From a virus: 64,000 bases of DNA. The notes under the pieces are model-generated. The model did no database searches and was not told the origin of the DNA. It saw only the letters and a program-made list of their open reading frames with translations. How positions within the stretch are numbered: the first letter of the stretch is position 1; each line of letters begins with the position of its first letter. The stretch spans positions 33,287 through 97,286 of IMG/VR virus record IMGVR_UViG_3300045242_000006; one strand, 5' to 3'. Below are positions 23,238 to 30,800 of this stretch, piece by piece. The position numbers and the translations under genes were made by a program.

Positions 23238-23690
23238 ATGATCAAAGGTAATGAGCTGGCACAACGCGTTAAGGATGCTGTAGAGCAAATGCGGCAGACT
23301 GTGAAGGAAGTGAAACACGACTTCGAAACGTTCATTGTTGATAAGTCGGTGCCGCTTGACGAGCGTTGGAGTGTATGGGAAGACGCCCCAAACGAGTTGA
23401 AAGATCACCAGAGCTGGATCGTCCGCTTCAAGAATCTGCACGATGATGCCATTGGGTATGATGCACTCATTCGCCATGCAGAACGTCATGAAACAGTGCA
23501 CATCACTGACTTGTTCGAAAGCCTTGAAGAGTGTTTTGCAGAATACCAAGAAGGTGAGCCAGATGGCGCCAGTGAGTGGTCACTGCGTTGGTACAAAAAC
23601 AAAGAGAAAGTTTTCGAAAACTTCGACATGGATGCCCTGAAGGAAGAGATTCTTGAGATGAATTTAGGGTCTTTTGAGTACGATTGGTAA
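23238..23690 (+). CDS. Hypothetical acidic protein
   Basis: 150 aa, helical and acidic (QMRQTVKEVKHDFETFIVDK, then ETVHITDLFESLEECFAEYQ). AAGGAGGGTCT precedes the ATG. Last gene before the NARP1-type promoter. No family recognised. Confidence 0.7.
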   Translation: MIKGNELAQRVKDAVEQMRQTVKEVKHDFETFIVDKSVPLDERWSVWEDAPNELKDHQSWIVRFKNLHDDAIGYDALIRHAERHETVHITDLFESLEECFAEYQEGEPDGASEWSLRWYKNKEKVFENFDMDALKEEILEMNLGSFEYDW

Positions 23691-23699
23691 ACCTAAAGG

Positions 23700-23733
23700 T
23701 TGACAGCATGGGCCACTCGTTATAGAATGGCCC
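23700..23733 (+). promoter_or_regulatory. Promoter/operator of the Prs-like gene
   Basis: TTGACA (23700-23705), then TATAGAAT at 23721-23728. An inverted repeat GGGCCA (23710-23715)/TGGCCC (23728-23733) straddles the -10 box. Nearly the same sequence recurs before the NAMPT operon at 25448. Confidence 0.7.
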
Positions 23734-23757
23734 CACACAAACAAAGGAGGGTCTACA

Positions 23758-24627
23758 ATGACCGAGTTTAACGAAAATCTGTTCTACGCTCTCAACCAGA
23801 AACACAGCCAGCGTGTGTCGATTTCCACCATGAAGTTTCCGGGTGGCGAGGTTGGCGTGAATGTCAATACTGGCTCAATCGATGCCTTCACCACACAAGC
23901 TCAGGGTATCATCACTATCACTCTGACTGCAAAAATTCAGAACAGTGACCACCTGATGCAAATGTTCATGGCAACTGACGCCCTGAAGCGTGTCTACCCA
24001 TTTGCAAACATCGACCTTCTGATCCCATACTTCCCGTATGCCCGTCAGGACCGCGTGTGCAACGCTGGAGAGGCTTTGAGCGTGAAGGTGGTAGCTCAGC
24101 TCATCAATGCTATGAAGTACGCCACAGTGACGGTTGTAGACCCTCACAGCCCTGTTCTCGTAGCTGCTCTAGACAATTGTTACGTCATTGAACAATCTGA
24201 TGCCTTTAAACGTATCAAACAGGATTGGCACAACTGGACTATCGTTGCTCCTGACGCTGGTGCAGCCAAAAAGACTGAAGAGTTTGCCAAGCTGGTTGGA
24301 GCTAAGGATGTACTCTACTTCACAAAGAGTCGAGAGCTGTCCACTGGCCGTATTACTGGAATGAAGATGCTCAATCCAGAGATTCTAACTGGTGAGAACA
24401 AGCTTTTGGTGTTGGATGACATCTGTGATGGCGGTCGCACGTTCGTAGAGTTGTATCAGGCGTTTGACGTTCCTGTACACTTCAATTATGATCGTCTGGA
24501 GTTGGCCGTTACTCACGGTATCTTCTCGAAAGGTGTTACGGTGTTGACAGCGGTATACGATCACGTATACACTACAGACACATTGCCACAAGGCGAAAAC
24601 TCTAAACTCACTGTTATCAAACTGTAA
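23758..24627 (+). CDS. Prs-like ADP-ribose/ribose-phosphate pyrophosphokinase (NARP1 Adps candidate)
   Basis: 289 aa of the ribose-phosphate pyrophosphokinase family: YFPYARQDRV (residues 91-100), VVDPHSPV, APDAGAAKK, and the PRPP loop LLVLDDICDGGRTF (216-229). Cellular Prs makes PRPP. In the phage NARP1 pathway a Prs homologue instead pyrophosphorylates ADP-ribose for use by a NAMPT homologue. Pairing here with a NAMPT-like gene under a duplicate promoter favours that role; ordinary PRPP supply for NAMPT is the alternative. Confidence 0.85.
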   Translation: MTEFNENLFYALNQKHSQRVSISTMKFPGGEVGVNVNTGSIDAFTTQAQGIITITLTAKIQNSDHLMQMFMATDALKRVYPFANIDLLIPYFPYARQDRVCNAGEALSVKVVAQLINAMKYATVTVVDPHSPVLVAALDNCYVIEQSDAFKRIKQDWHNWTIVAPDAGAAKKTEEFAKLVGAKDVLYFTKSRELSTGRITGMKMLNPEILTGENKLLVLDDICDGGRTFVELYQAFDVPVHFNYDRLELAVTHGIFSKGVTVLTAVYDHVYTTDTLPQGENSKLTVIKL

Positions 24628-24637
24628 GGAGATGTAC

Positions 24638-25444
24638 ATGAAAAAGATTATGGCTGGTTTGTTTGGCTTCTTGATGATCGGCGTAATGGCTGTTGATGCA
24701 GGTGCGGCCAGCCGTGTCTCTTCATCTTCATCCCGTTCAAGCTCAAGCTTTTCACGTCCGAGTGTGTCTGCCCCAAAGTCGTATTCGGCTCCGAGTTCTT
24801 CGGGGTCGGGATCGAGCAACGCTGGTCTGAAAGCTTTGGGCTTCAGTCGTCCTGCTTCAAGTCAAACGGTAAAGACACCAAGCGTGAGTGCGAGCCAATC
24901 GCCTAGTCGTGTTACGTCTGCCCCACAGAAGACCACTTCCACCTCTGGTGGTTGGTTCTCTCGCAAGACTGTAAGCTCTACACCAGCAACCACTTATCGT
25001 GCTCCTGTACGTCAAGTGAACAGCCCCGTGGCTTACCGTTCCACTACACGTAATGTTACAGTAGTGCACAACAACTATAGCAGCTACGGTGGAGGATATG
25101 GTGGTCATTATTATGGCGGGTACGGCTACGGTTATCACCCAATGGATGATATGCTCACTGGTATGATGATTGGTTCTATGATGTCTTCCCACCACAACTA
25201 TGGTGGAGGATATAATTCTGGGGCAACTGCTGTACAGATTGAACAGGCAAAGCAAGACCAGCGTATCGAGGATAAGCTGGACGCACTGAAAGAGGACCAG
25301 AATCGGCTGGCGTATAACAACTCCCCAATGGTGCAAACTGGGCAAACAGTTGCTGCACTGCCTGTAGCCCAGCCTCAATGTTTCTTGCCTCAAGATGCAC
25401 CACTGATGATGAACACAAGTTTTTATTGCCAACCGCAAAAATAA
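24638..25444 (+). CDS. Exported Ser/Gly/Tyr-rich protein
   Basis: 268 aa from the ATG at 24638 (AAGGAG six bases upstream). Signal peptide MKKIMAGLFGFLMIGVMAVD then AGAAS. It continues as a serine-rich low-complexity stretch, a Tyr/Gly/His stretch (GGGYGGHYYGGYGYGYHPMD), a Met-rich hydrophobic patch and a short helix. No enzymatic domain. Its placement between the two NAD+ genes is striking; it may act in the periplasm or envelope. Also read in other phages as an uncharacterised protein type; I do not know a function. Confidence 0.72.
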   Translation: MKKIMAGLFGFLMIGVMAVDAGAASRVSSSSSRSSSSFSRPSVSAPKSYSAPSSSGSGSSNAGLKALGFSRPASSQTVKTPSVSASQSPSRVTSAPQKTTSTSGGWFSRKTVSSTPATTYRAPVRQVNSPVAYRSTTRNVTVVHNNYSSYGGGYGGHYYGGYGYGYHPMDDMLTGMMIGSMMSSHHNYGGGYNSGATAVQIEQAKQDQRIEDKLDALKEDQNRLAYNNSPMVQTGQTVAALPVAQPQCFLPQDAPLMMNTSFYCQPQK

Positions 25445-25447
25445 AGC

Positions 25448-25480
25448 TTGACTGAAAGGGCCACTCTGCTAAGATGGCCC
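25448..25480 (+). promoter_or_regulatory. Promoter/operator of the NAMPT-like operon
   Basis: TTGACT (25448-25453), 16-base spacer, TAAGAT (25470-25475). GGGCCA (25458-25463) and TGGCCC (25475-25480) form the same inverted repeat as before the Prs-like gene, and both are followed by CCACACAAAC-type sequence. Confidence 0.7.
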
Positions 25481-25508
25481 CACACAAACGAACAAGAGGA
25501 CGGTAATA

Positions 25509-25709
25509 ATGCACACAGTAATCAAGACTTCTGAAGGGCTGCAATCAACTTTGAGTATTGAAGTTCTTCCAGTGATGGAAGAAACTCCGCAGTGGAAGAA
25601 GGTAGTTATTGCCTGTGAAGATAAAGGTGTCGCTATCCACGTCTTCGACGATGAGATTAGTGAGCTGATTACCGCACTACAACAAGCACAAAAGGAGATG
25701 AATGTATGA
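25509..25709 (+). CDS. Small hypothetical protein leading the NAMPT operon
   Basis: 66 aa (MHTVIKTSEGLQSTLSIEVL, then EISELITALQQAQKEMNV), beta then helix. Overlaps the NAMPT-like start by four bases, so translation is coupled. No family recognised. Confidence 0.68.
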   Translation: MHTVIKTSEGLQSTLSIEVLPVMEETPQWKKVVIACEDKGVAIHVFDDEISELITALQQAQKEMNV

Positions 25710-27529
25710 GCAACTTTCTGATGCAACTGGCTACCGATGGCTACAAACTGGGCCATGGTCCAATGTACCGTAAAGGCACCACTCAAGTTGGTAGCAACCT
25801 GACACCACGTTCTGAAAAGATTCACCGCCGTAACTGCACTGCATTCTACGATGGCAAACTGGTTTGGGTTGGTGGTCAAGCAGCAGTACAAGAGCTGCAC
25901 GAAAACTGGGAACGCACTTTCTTCTCTCAACCTAAATCGAAAGTGATGCCTGAGTACGAAGAATTCCTGATGGGCTATTTGGGTCGTGAACTTCCAACTG
26001 TTGCCCAAATGGATACTCTGCACGATCTGGGTTATCTGCCTCTGGAGTTCCGTTCTCTGCCTGAAGGCTCGCTGGTTCCGATGGGTATTCCTGTCCTGAC
26101 CATCACCAACACTCTGGATGATTTCTTCTGGCTGGTGAACTACCACGAAACTCCGCTGTCCACTTCCACTTGGAAGACAGCAACTAACGCAACTATTGCA
26201 CGTGAGTATCGTAAGATTTGTGAACACTACACCAAGCTGACTGGCTGCTACGATGCCTTCACTGTTTCGGTAATGTGTCACGACTTCTCGATGCGTGGCA
26301 TGAGCGGTATTGAAGACGCTGCACGTAGCGGTATTGGCCACTTGACTCAGTTCATCGGTACTGACACCCTGCCAGCAATCACCTACGCGAAGGGTTACTA
26401 CGATGCAACTGGTTTGATTGGTGTCAGTGTTCCAGCAACTGAACACGCTGTAACTTCGAACAACATTCTGTCGATCTTGGCAGAGTTGCAAAATGGTACT
26501 TACGAATTCTTGTCCCGAGAGCAGGCAGCGATTGCATCTCAAATGAGTTACGACGGACAAGAAGAGCGTTTGATCGCTGAAGTGATGTTCGTGTATGACC
26601 TGATTACCCGCATTGTACCTAACGGTATCGTGTCTAACGTGTCGGACACCTACGACTTCTGGGGTATGCTGAGCCGTGGTTATCCGTACCTGAAAGATGT
26701 AATCATGCGTCGTGAGGGAATGGGTCCACAACCGGGTAAACTGGTGGTGCGTCCAGACTCTGGTGATCCTGTTGAAGTGATCTGCGGTGCTATCGCTCTG
26801 AATGTTGACGACTCTGAAGACTTCGGTGAGATTGAGTTCCAAGCTGTTCGCTGGATGGAGAAACACCAAGACCGCTTCAAGGTTAATGAAGGCTACGAAT
26901 TCACCTTCGTGTGTAACGATGGCGTGTACGCAACTCTGCAAATCTCTTCGTATCCGGGTGAAGAACACGGCAACGGTGATGATCTGTACTTTGAAGTGCA
27001 CTGCGGTTGGTACGAGACTGACGTGACCCCAGAAATGAAGGGTGCGATTCGTGTCCTGTTCGAAACCTTCAGTGGTACTATCACTGAGACTGGCCACAAA
27101 ATACTTGACTCGCACATGGGCTTGATTTATGGTGACTCGATCACTGCCAAGCGTGCTCTGGAGATTCTGGATCGTTTGATGGAGAACGGCTACGCTGCTG
27201 CAAACGTTGTGTTTGGTGTTGGTAGTTTTACATACCAGTGCAACACACGTGATACCTTTGGCTTTGCGGTTAAGGCTACTAACTCTGTCATCAATGGTGA
27301 TGAGGTGGCAATCTACAAAGATCCGAAGACTGACAGCAAGAAGAAAAGTGCCAAAGGTCGTCTGTTTGTCGATCTGGACCACGAACTGGATGGCTACCCA
27401 TTCTCGCTGCAAGATAACGTGTCTGCTGAGAAGGAAGCAAGCCCAGAGAACATGCTGAAAGTGTTCTACCGTGATGGCGTTTTCCTGAGCCGTGTAACGC
27501 TTGATGAGATTCGTCAACGTTCAATCTGA
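25706..27529 (+). CDS. Nicotinamide phosphoribosyltransferase family enzyme (NadV/NAMPT; NARP1 Namat candidate)
   Basis: 607 aa. Family hallmarks: TDGYKLGHGPMY at the start, CHDFSMRGMSGIEDAARSG, GVSVPATEHAVTSN, LVVRPDSGDPVEV, IYGDSIT and FGVGSFTYQCNTRDTFGFAV. Typical members are about 470-500 aa; the extra length is an insertion of about 110 residues between VRPDSGDP and the IYGDSIT motif. NAMPT joins nicotinamide to PRPP; phage NARP1 enzymes can use pyrophosphorylated ADP-ribose to rebuild NAD+ in one step. Confidence 0.9.
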   Translation: MSNFLMQLATDGYKLGHGPMYRKGTTQVGSNLTPRSEKIHRRNCTAFYDGKLVWVGGQAAVQELHENWERTFFSQPKSKVMPEYEEFLMGYLGRELPTVAQMDTLHDLGYLPLEFRSLPEGSLVPMGIPVLTITNTLDDFFWLVNYHETPLSTSTWKTATNATIAREYRKICEHYTKLTGCYDAFTVSVMCHDFSMRGMSGIEDAARSGIGHLTQFIGTDTLPAITYAKGYYDATGLIGVSVPATEHAVTSNNILSILAELQNGTYEFLSREQAAIASQMSYDGQEERLIAEVMFVYDLITRIVPNGIVSNVSDTYDFWGMLSRGYPYLKDVIMRREGMGPQPGKLVVRPDSGDPVEVICGAIALNVDDSEDFGEIEFQAVRWMEKHQDRFKVNEGYEFTFVCNDGVYATLQISSYPGEEHGNGDDLYFEVHCGWYETDVTPEMKGAIRVLFETFSGTITETGHKILDSHMGLIYGDSITAKRALEILDRLMENGYAAANVVFGVGSFTYQCNTRDTFGFAVKATNSVINGDEVAIYKDPKTDSKKKSAKGRLFVDLDHELDGYPFSLQDNVSAEKEASPENMLKVFYRDGVFLSRVTLDEIRQRSI

Positions 27530-27536
27530 TCTATCG

Positions 27537-27560
27537 CCCCTCTTCGGAGGGGCTTCTTTT
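27537..27560 (+). terminator. Rho-independent terminator after the NAMPT gene
   Basis: CCCCTC (27537-27542), TTCG loop, GAGGGG (27547-27552), then CTTCTTTT. Confidence 0.8.
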
Positions 27561-27573
27561 CAAAGGAGGATTT

Positions 27574-27696
27574 ATGGAATTTGTGATATTTGTTCTTGGT
27601 ATTCTGGCTATTGCTGCCCTCTCTGATGCACATGATAAATGGCACGAACGTCAGATGACACAACCAAAGCACTTCAAGGAGACGATTTACGTATGA
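27574..27696 (+). CDS. Single-span membrane micro-protein
   Basis: 40 aa from an ATG with AAAGGAGG upstream: MEFVIFVLGILAIAALSDAH is a transmembrane segment, then a short polar tail. Its stop overlaps the next start (ATGA). Function unknown. Confidence 0.62.
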   Translation: MEFVIFVLGILAIAALSDAHDKWHERQMTQPKHFKETIYV

Positions 27697-27917
27697 AGCT
27701 ACTCTGCACTTACTTTGCAGCTGGAATTCGATACAACTGGGGCCAAGAGAGTTCATTCCACAGAGTCTTTAAAGTTACTTGTGGAGCACCCTATGATGCT
27801 GTATGGGCTGCTGACTGGATTCAAAAACAGATTGAAAGCAAAGGTGGTAATGTGGTGTTTACGCAATTCAATATGGTGGGTGCTCCACAGGAGGTGAGTG
27901 ATGACTTTGAAGTATAA
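27693..27917 (+). CDS. Hypothetical protein
   Basis: 74 aa from the ATG at 27693 (MKLLCTYFAAGIRYNWGQES, then AADWIQKQIESKGGNVVFTQ). Couples the micro-protein and the macro-domain gene through overlaps at both ends. No family recognised. Confidence 0.65.
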   Translation: MKLLCTYFAAGIRYNWGQESSFHRVFKVTCGAPYDAVWAADWIQKQIESKGGNVVFTQFNMVGAPQEVSDDFEV

Positions 27918-28416
27918 GGTTGGTGATATTTGCGATGCTCTGCAATCTGGTGAAGTGAGTGCAATTGGGCACCAAGCAAACTGCTTCAACACTATGAACT
28001 CTGGGGTTGCCAAGGCTATCCGTGCACGCTTCCCAGATGCTTACGATGCTGACTGTGAAACAGTTAAAGGTGACATCACAAAGTTTGGTGATAGCTCTAT
28101 AGGGACTATGTACAATGATACGCACAATATGGGTTTGATCTACAACTTGTATGGCCAGTACAATTATGGTTATGACGCAAAAGGTTATACCAGTTATCCT
28201 AAGTTGAAACAGGCTCTTGAGAGTATGCGTGACGACCTGCTGAGTGCAACCGATTACCACCCACATTACTTCAAAGTAGGTTTCCCTAAAATTGGTGCTG
28301 GACTTGGAGGTGGGGATTGGGATACAATCGCTGAAATCATCGACCAAGTGTTCGACGAACGTTTCAGTGTCACAATCTACGTACTAAGGGAAGACGATGT
28401 ACCGGGACGCGGTTGA
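27901..28416 (+). CDS. Macro-domain protein (ADP-ribose binding/processing)
   Basis: 171 aa. GHQANCFNTMNSGVAKAI (residues 23-40) and FPKIGAGLGGGDWDTIAEII (128-147) are the two ADP-ribose loops of macro domains of the Appr-1-phosphate processing/TARG1 group. Such enzymes remove phosphate from ADP-ribose-1-double-prime-phosphate or reverse ADP-ribosylation. The acidic residue that follows the second loop in TARG1 is not in the same place, so activity may differ. It lies one operon after the NAD+ genes. Confidence 0.85.
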   Translation: MTLKYKVGDICDALQSGEVSAIGHQANCFNTMNSGVAKAIRARFPDAYDADCETVKGDITKFGDSSIGTMYNDTHNMGLIYNLYGQYNYGYDAKGYTSYPKLKQALESMRDDLLSATDYHPHYFKVGFPKIGAGLGGGDWDTIAEIIDQVFDERFSVTIYVLREDDVPGRG

Positions 28417-28546
28417 GTACAAACCGGGGCATTGGCTTGCTCCGGGTAGTGAAACCTTAGAGCTTTACAAAGCTAAAAAATTCAAGGAGCTTGAAGCTCT
28501 ACTTAAACAAACTGACGCCGCTTGGCGTAAACTGGAGGGACGATAA
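28397..28546 (+). CDS. Micro-protein downstream of the macro-domain gene
   Basis: 49 aa from an ATG at 28397 overlapping the macro-domain end by 20 bases: MYRDAVEYKPGHWLAPGSET, then a charged helix ELEALLKQTDAAWRKLEGR. Next gene starts one base after its stop. Function unknown. Confidence 0.6.
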   Translation: MYRDAVEYKPGHWLAPGSETLELYKAKKFKELEALLKQTDAAWRKLEGR

Positions 28547-28849
28547 ATGATTGCTTCTGCACTGGAATTCTTGTTAAACAACTGGTTGATCATCGCTACT
28601 GCATACGGTATCGTGTATGCCACCTACGTGTTCTACTACCTGTACAGTATCCGTTTCAAAGAGGTGCGTCGTGTCACCACACGTGACTTCAGTGAAGCCT
28701 GTGGTGAAGCTGTGTTCGGTCCATTCATCCTGCCATGCTGTGTCATCGGTGACGCACTGTCCACTGTCAAAGTGAGTATTCTGGCAATGGTGAACATCGG
28801 TTTGCCGAAGGAAGAGCCTAAGAAAGGTTCTGATCGTTCGGTAGTCTGA
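28547..28849 (+). CDS. Small membrane protein
   Basis: 100 aa. Residues 8-32 (FLLNNWLIIATAYGIVYATY) form one transmembrane helix; AVFGPFILPCCVIGDALSTV may be a second. Cys pair CC in the second segment. Overlaps the SLOG-like gene by one base. Function unknown; proximity to the ADP-ribose genes is noted. Confidence 0.7.
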   Translation: MIASALEFLLNNWLIIATAYGIVYATYVFYYLYSIRFKEVRRVTTRDFSEACGEAVFGPFILPCCVIGDALSTVKVSILAMVNIGLPKEEPKKGSDRSVV

Positions 28850-29421
28850 TGAAATTCTACACTGGCGTTGGAAGTCGCGAATCACCAAGTGAAATCCTGA
28901 AGTTGATGGAAAACATTGGTGAAAAGCTTGCCAGTCAGGGTTGGACTCTACGCTCGGGCGGTGCCGTTGGTGCCGACCAAGCTTTTGAGAAAGGGATGTT
29001 CAAGTTTGCAGGATATGACCAACCCTACAGTTGGTTGCCTGCTGAAATCTACCTTCCTTGGAGCGGTTATGAAGACCATTATAAGGATACCCACGGTGGA
29101 TTGAACATCCTTCCCAGCCAAATCAAGCTTGACGACGAACGTATTGCTGAGGGTATGGCAATGGCGATTCACCCAGCTTGGGAAGCATGCAAACAAGGTG
29201 CAAAGAAGATGCACACTCGTAATGTGTTCCAAGTGCTGGGAAGAACGCTTGACGCACCATCCAAAATGCTGATAGCATGGACTCGTCTTGATAATCGCGG
29301 CAACCCTAAAGGTGGGACAGCCACAGCGATCAATCTGGCAAATGAAAATGGTGTCTCAACCTTCAACTTGAACAAGCCTGAAGATTTTGAACGCGTTAAT
29401 AAGTGGATTGGAGGCTTGTGA
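28849..29421 (+). CDS. SLOG/DprA-like Rossmann protein
   Basis: 190 aa. MKFYTGVGSRESPSEILKLM, RSGGAVGADQAFEKG (residues 35-49), AEIYLPW and GGTATAINLANENGVSTF are the nucleotide-binding loops of the SLOG superfamily (DprA, LOG, YpsA relatives). SLOG domains bind nucleotides or NAD-derived ligands and occur as sensors in anti-phage systems. Whether this one binds DNA, a nucleotide or an ADP-ribose-like signal cannot be told from sequence; the neighbourhood favours the last. Confidence 0.8.
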   Translation: MKFYTGVGSRESPSEILKLMENIGEKLASQGWTLRSGGAVGADQAFEKGMFKFAGYDQPYSWLPAEIYLPWSGYEDHYKDTHGGLNILPSQIKLDDERIAEGMAMAIHPAWEACKQGAKKMHTRNVFQVLGRTLDAPSKMLIAWTRLDNRGNPKGGTATAINLANENGVSTFNLNKPEDFERVNKWIGGL

Positions 29422-29427
29422 TTGCTA

Positions 29428-29604
29428 ATGAAAGATATCTCTAAGTGCGTTGGCACTGATTGCAAGAAACGTGAAACGTGTGTAAGATTCACACACCCAG
29501 CACGTGAAAAGTATCAGTCATACATTAACATGTGCGTCTCTGTTAAAGATGTTGACAACTGTAGATTTTATGCGGAGGATTTAGTATGTCTCACGGCGGT
29601 ATGA
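29428..29604 (+). CDS. Cys-rich micro-protein
   Basis: 58 aa from the ATG at 29428; a TTG at 29422 is better spaced from GGAGG and may be the true start. Five cysteines (CVGTDCKKRETCVRF, MCVSV, NCRFY) suggest a metal or Fe-S site. Overlaps the next gene by 19 bases. Confidence 0.6.
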   Translation: MKDISKCVGTDCKKRETCVRFTHPAREKYQSYINMCVSVKDVDNCRFYAEDLVCLTAV

Positions 29605-29828
29605 CCAGAGAACAGGGCGAGGAATACAAAGCTTACCTTGCACGCCTAAAAGAGCAAATCGTTCAAGGTGTTCATCTACTTGATGACAATGATAAACTCT
29701 ACCTGCTTGATAAGGTGGAAGAGTCTCGCTGGGAAACGGGTGCAACCTACAATCGTGGTGTACATATCCTGATGGACGTGATACAATATATTGTGGAAGC
29801 GAGCTACGCTTCTCCTAATAAGAGGTGA
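29586..29828 (+). CDS. Hypothetical helical protein
   Basis: 80 aa (MTREQGEEYKAYLARLKEQI, then RGVHILMDVIQYIVEASYAS). GGAGGATTTAGT precedes the ATG. No family recognised. Confidence 0.68.
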   Translation: MSHGGMTREQGEEYKAYLARLKEQIVQGVHLLDDNDKLYLLDKVEESRWETGATYNRGVHILMDVIQYIVEASYASPNKR

Positions 29829-29831
29829 CAA

Positions 29832-30152
29832 ATGACACAAAGAGTTATGGTTTACATTATCTGCCGTTTGATCGAGGTTAGTAACCAAGGGGCTGGATCA
29901 ATCGTTGACGACTGGTGGGTTGATTGCACAACCAATGGAAGCAGCGACATCACTGCAATCAAGGCAGCCAGAAACGCAGCGGGCAACAACACTAAAACAT
30001 CTGTAGTGCAGTATCACGTTTACTACGCTGATGGTGGGCACGCTCGCTTCAAAGAGAGCTACTACCTTGCGGAAGAGAAGGCTCTGTGGCCTTCTGACGC
30101 GTCTCTGCGTCCAGATCCACTGGTTCCTACACCGGAACTACTACCTGCGTAA
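29832..30152 (+). CDS. Hypothetical protein
   Basis: 106 aa, beta-rich with aromatic residues (IVDDWWVDCTTNGSSDITAI, then VVQYHVYYADGGHARFKESY) and a Pro-rich end. Three-base gap from the previous gene. A hairpin terminator follows. Confidence 0.68.
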   Translation: MTQRVMVYIICRLIEVSNQGAGSIVDDWWVDCTTNGSSDITAIKAARNAAGNNTKTSVVQYHVYYADGGHARFKESYYLAEEKALWPSDASLRPDPLVPTPELLPA

Positions 30153-30159
30153 CCTTATG

Positions 30160-30190
30160 GGCGTCCAGCGATGGGCGCCTATTTTATTGT
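30160..30190 (+). terminator. Probable rho-independent terminator
   Basis: GGCGTCC and GGGCGCC pair around AGCGAT, followed by TATTTTATT. Confidence 0.6.
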
Positions 30191-30208
30191 CCGAAAAAGG
30201 AGAGAAAT

Positions 30209-30598
30209 ATGGAATTGTCTAACAAAATTGAAGGTGCACTGTGGTACGAGTTTGATCAGAACAACTCTGGTGGCTACTTCGAACGTGATGATTTTGTGGC
30301 TGACGTCGTGTTCATTCAAGCGATGAATTATGATCAAGCTGAAGATATCATGCGTGATATGATTGACGAGGCTGATGCTTGGAGTTACTGCGATTGCTGC
30401 GGGGAGCGTTGGAGTCTTTGGGGAGATGTCAAGGGTTTTGAAATGCCAACTCGTTATAGTAAGGACGTGACCAAAGAAGGTCTTGAGTTGTACAGTAGTG
30501 ATGGTTATGCACTATTCCACGGTTTAAATGGTCGCACCTTGAAGTGGAATGGCAAAGATACTCCTACTGAACTGGGGAAACTGAGTCATGGCCTGTGA
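30209..30598 (+). CDS. Hypothetical protein with zinc-knuckle
   Basis: 129 aa, acidic; WSYCDCCGERWSLWGDV contains C-x-C-C. AAAGGAGAGAAAT precedes the ATG. Overlaps the next gene by 11 bases. No family recognised. Confidence 0.68.
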   Translation: MELSNKIEGALWYEFDQNNSGGYFERDDFVADVVFIQAMNYDQAEDIMRDMIDEADAWSYCDCCGERWSLWGDVKGFEMPTRYSKDVTKEGLELYSSDGYALFHGLNGRTLKWNGKDTPTELGKLSHGL

Positions 30599-30800
30599 AT
30601 GTCAACTCTGCAAAGACCTACGACACCTTAAAGATTGTGGTGTCTCAGAGGAATTTATGGATCACTATCTCGATGAAGGTCTTGATGCAGAATACCGAAA
30701 AGCAGTCCTTGACGGCTCTTGGCCTTCTAGCGTAGAATTGCTCACATCAGCACTAGAGCGTGCTATCAAACGGAGAGAAGAAAATGAGCATATTCGATAA
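30588..30800 (+). CDS. Small Cys-containing protein
   Basis: 70 aa; N-terminus MACECQLCKDLRHLKDCGVS has C-x-C-x2-C, then acidic helices ending IKRREENEHIR. Overlaps the TelA-like gene by 17 bases. Function unknown. Confidence 0.65.
   Translation: MACECQLCKDLRHLKDCGVSEEFMDHYLDEGLDAEYRKAVLDGSWPSSVELLTSALERAIKRREENEHIR

Noticed and set aside
25469-27517. A 682-codon open frame on the minus strand opposite the NAMPT-like gene
   Set aside because: It mirrors the coding strand of a clearly conserved enzyme; its length comes from codon bias and its sequence has no domain features.
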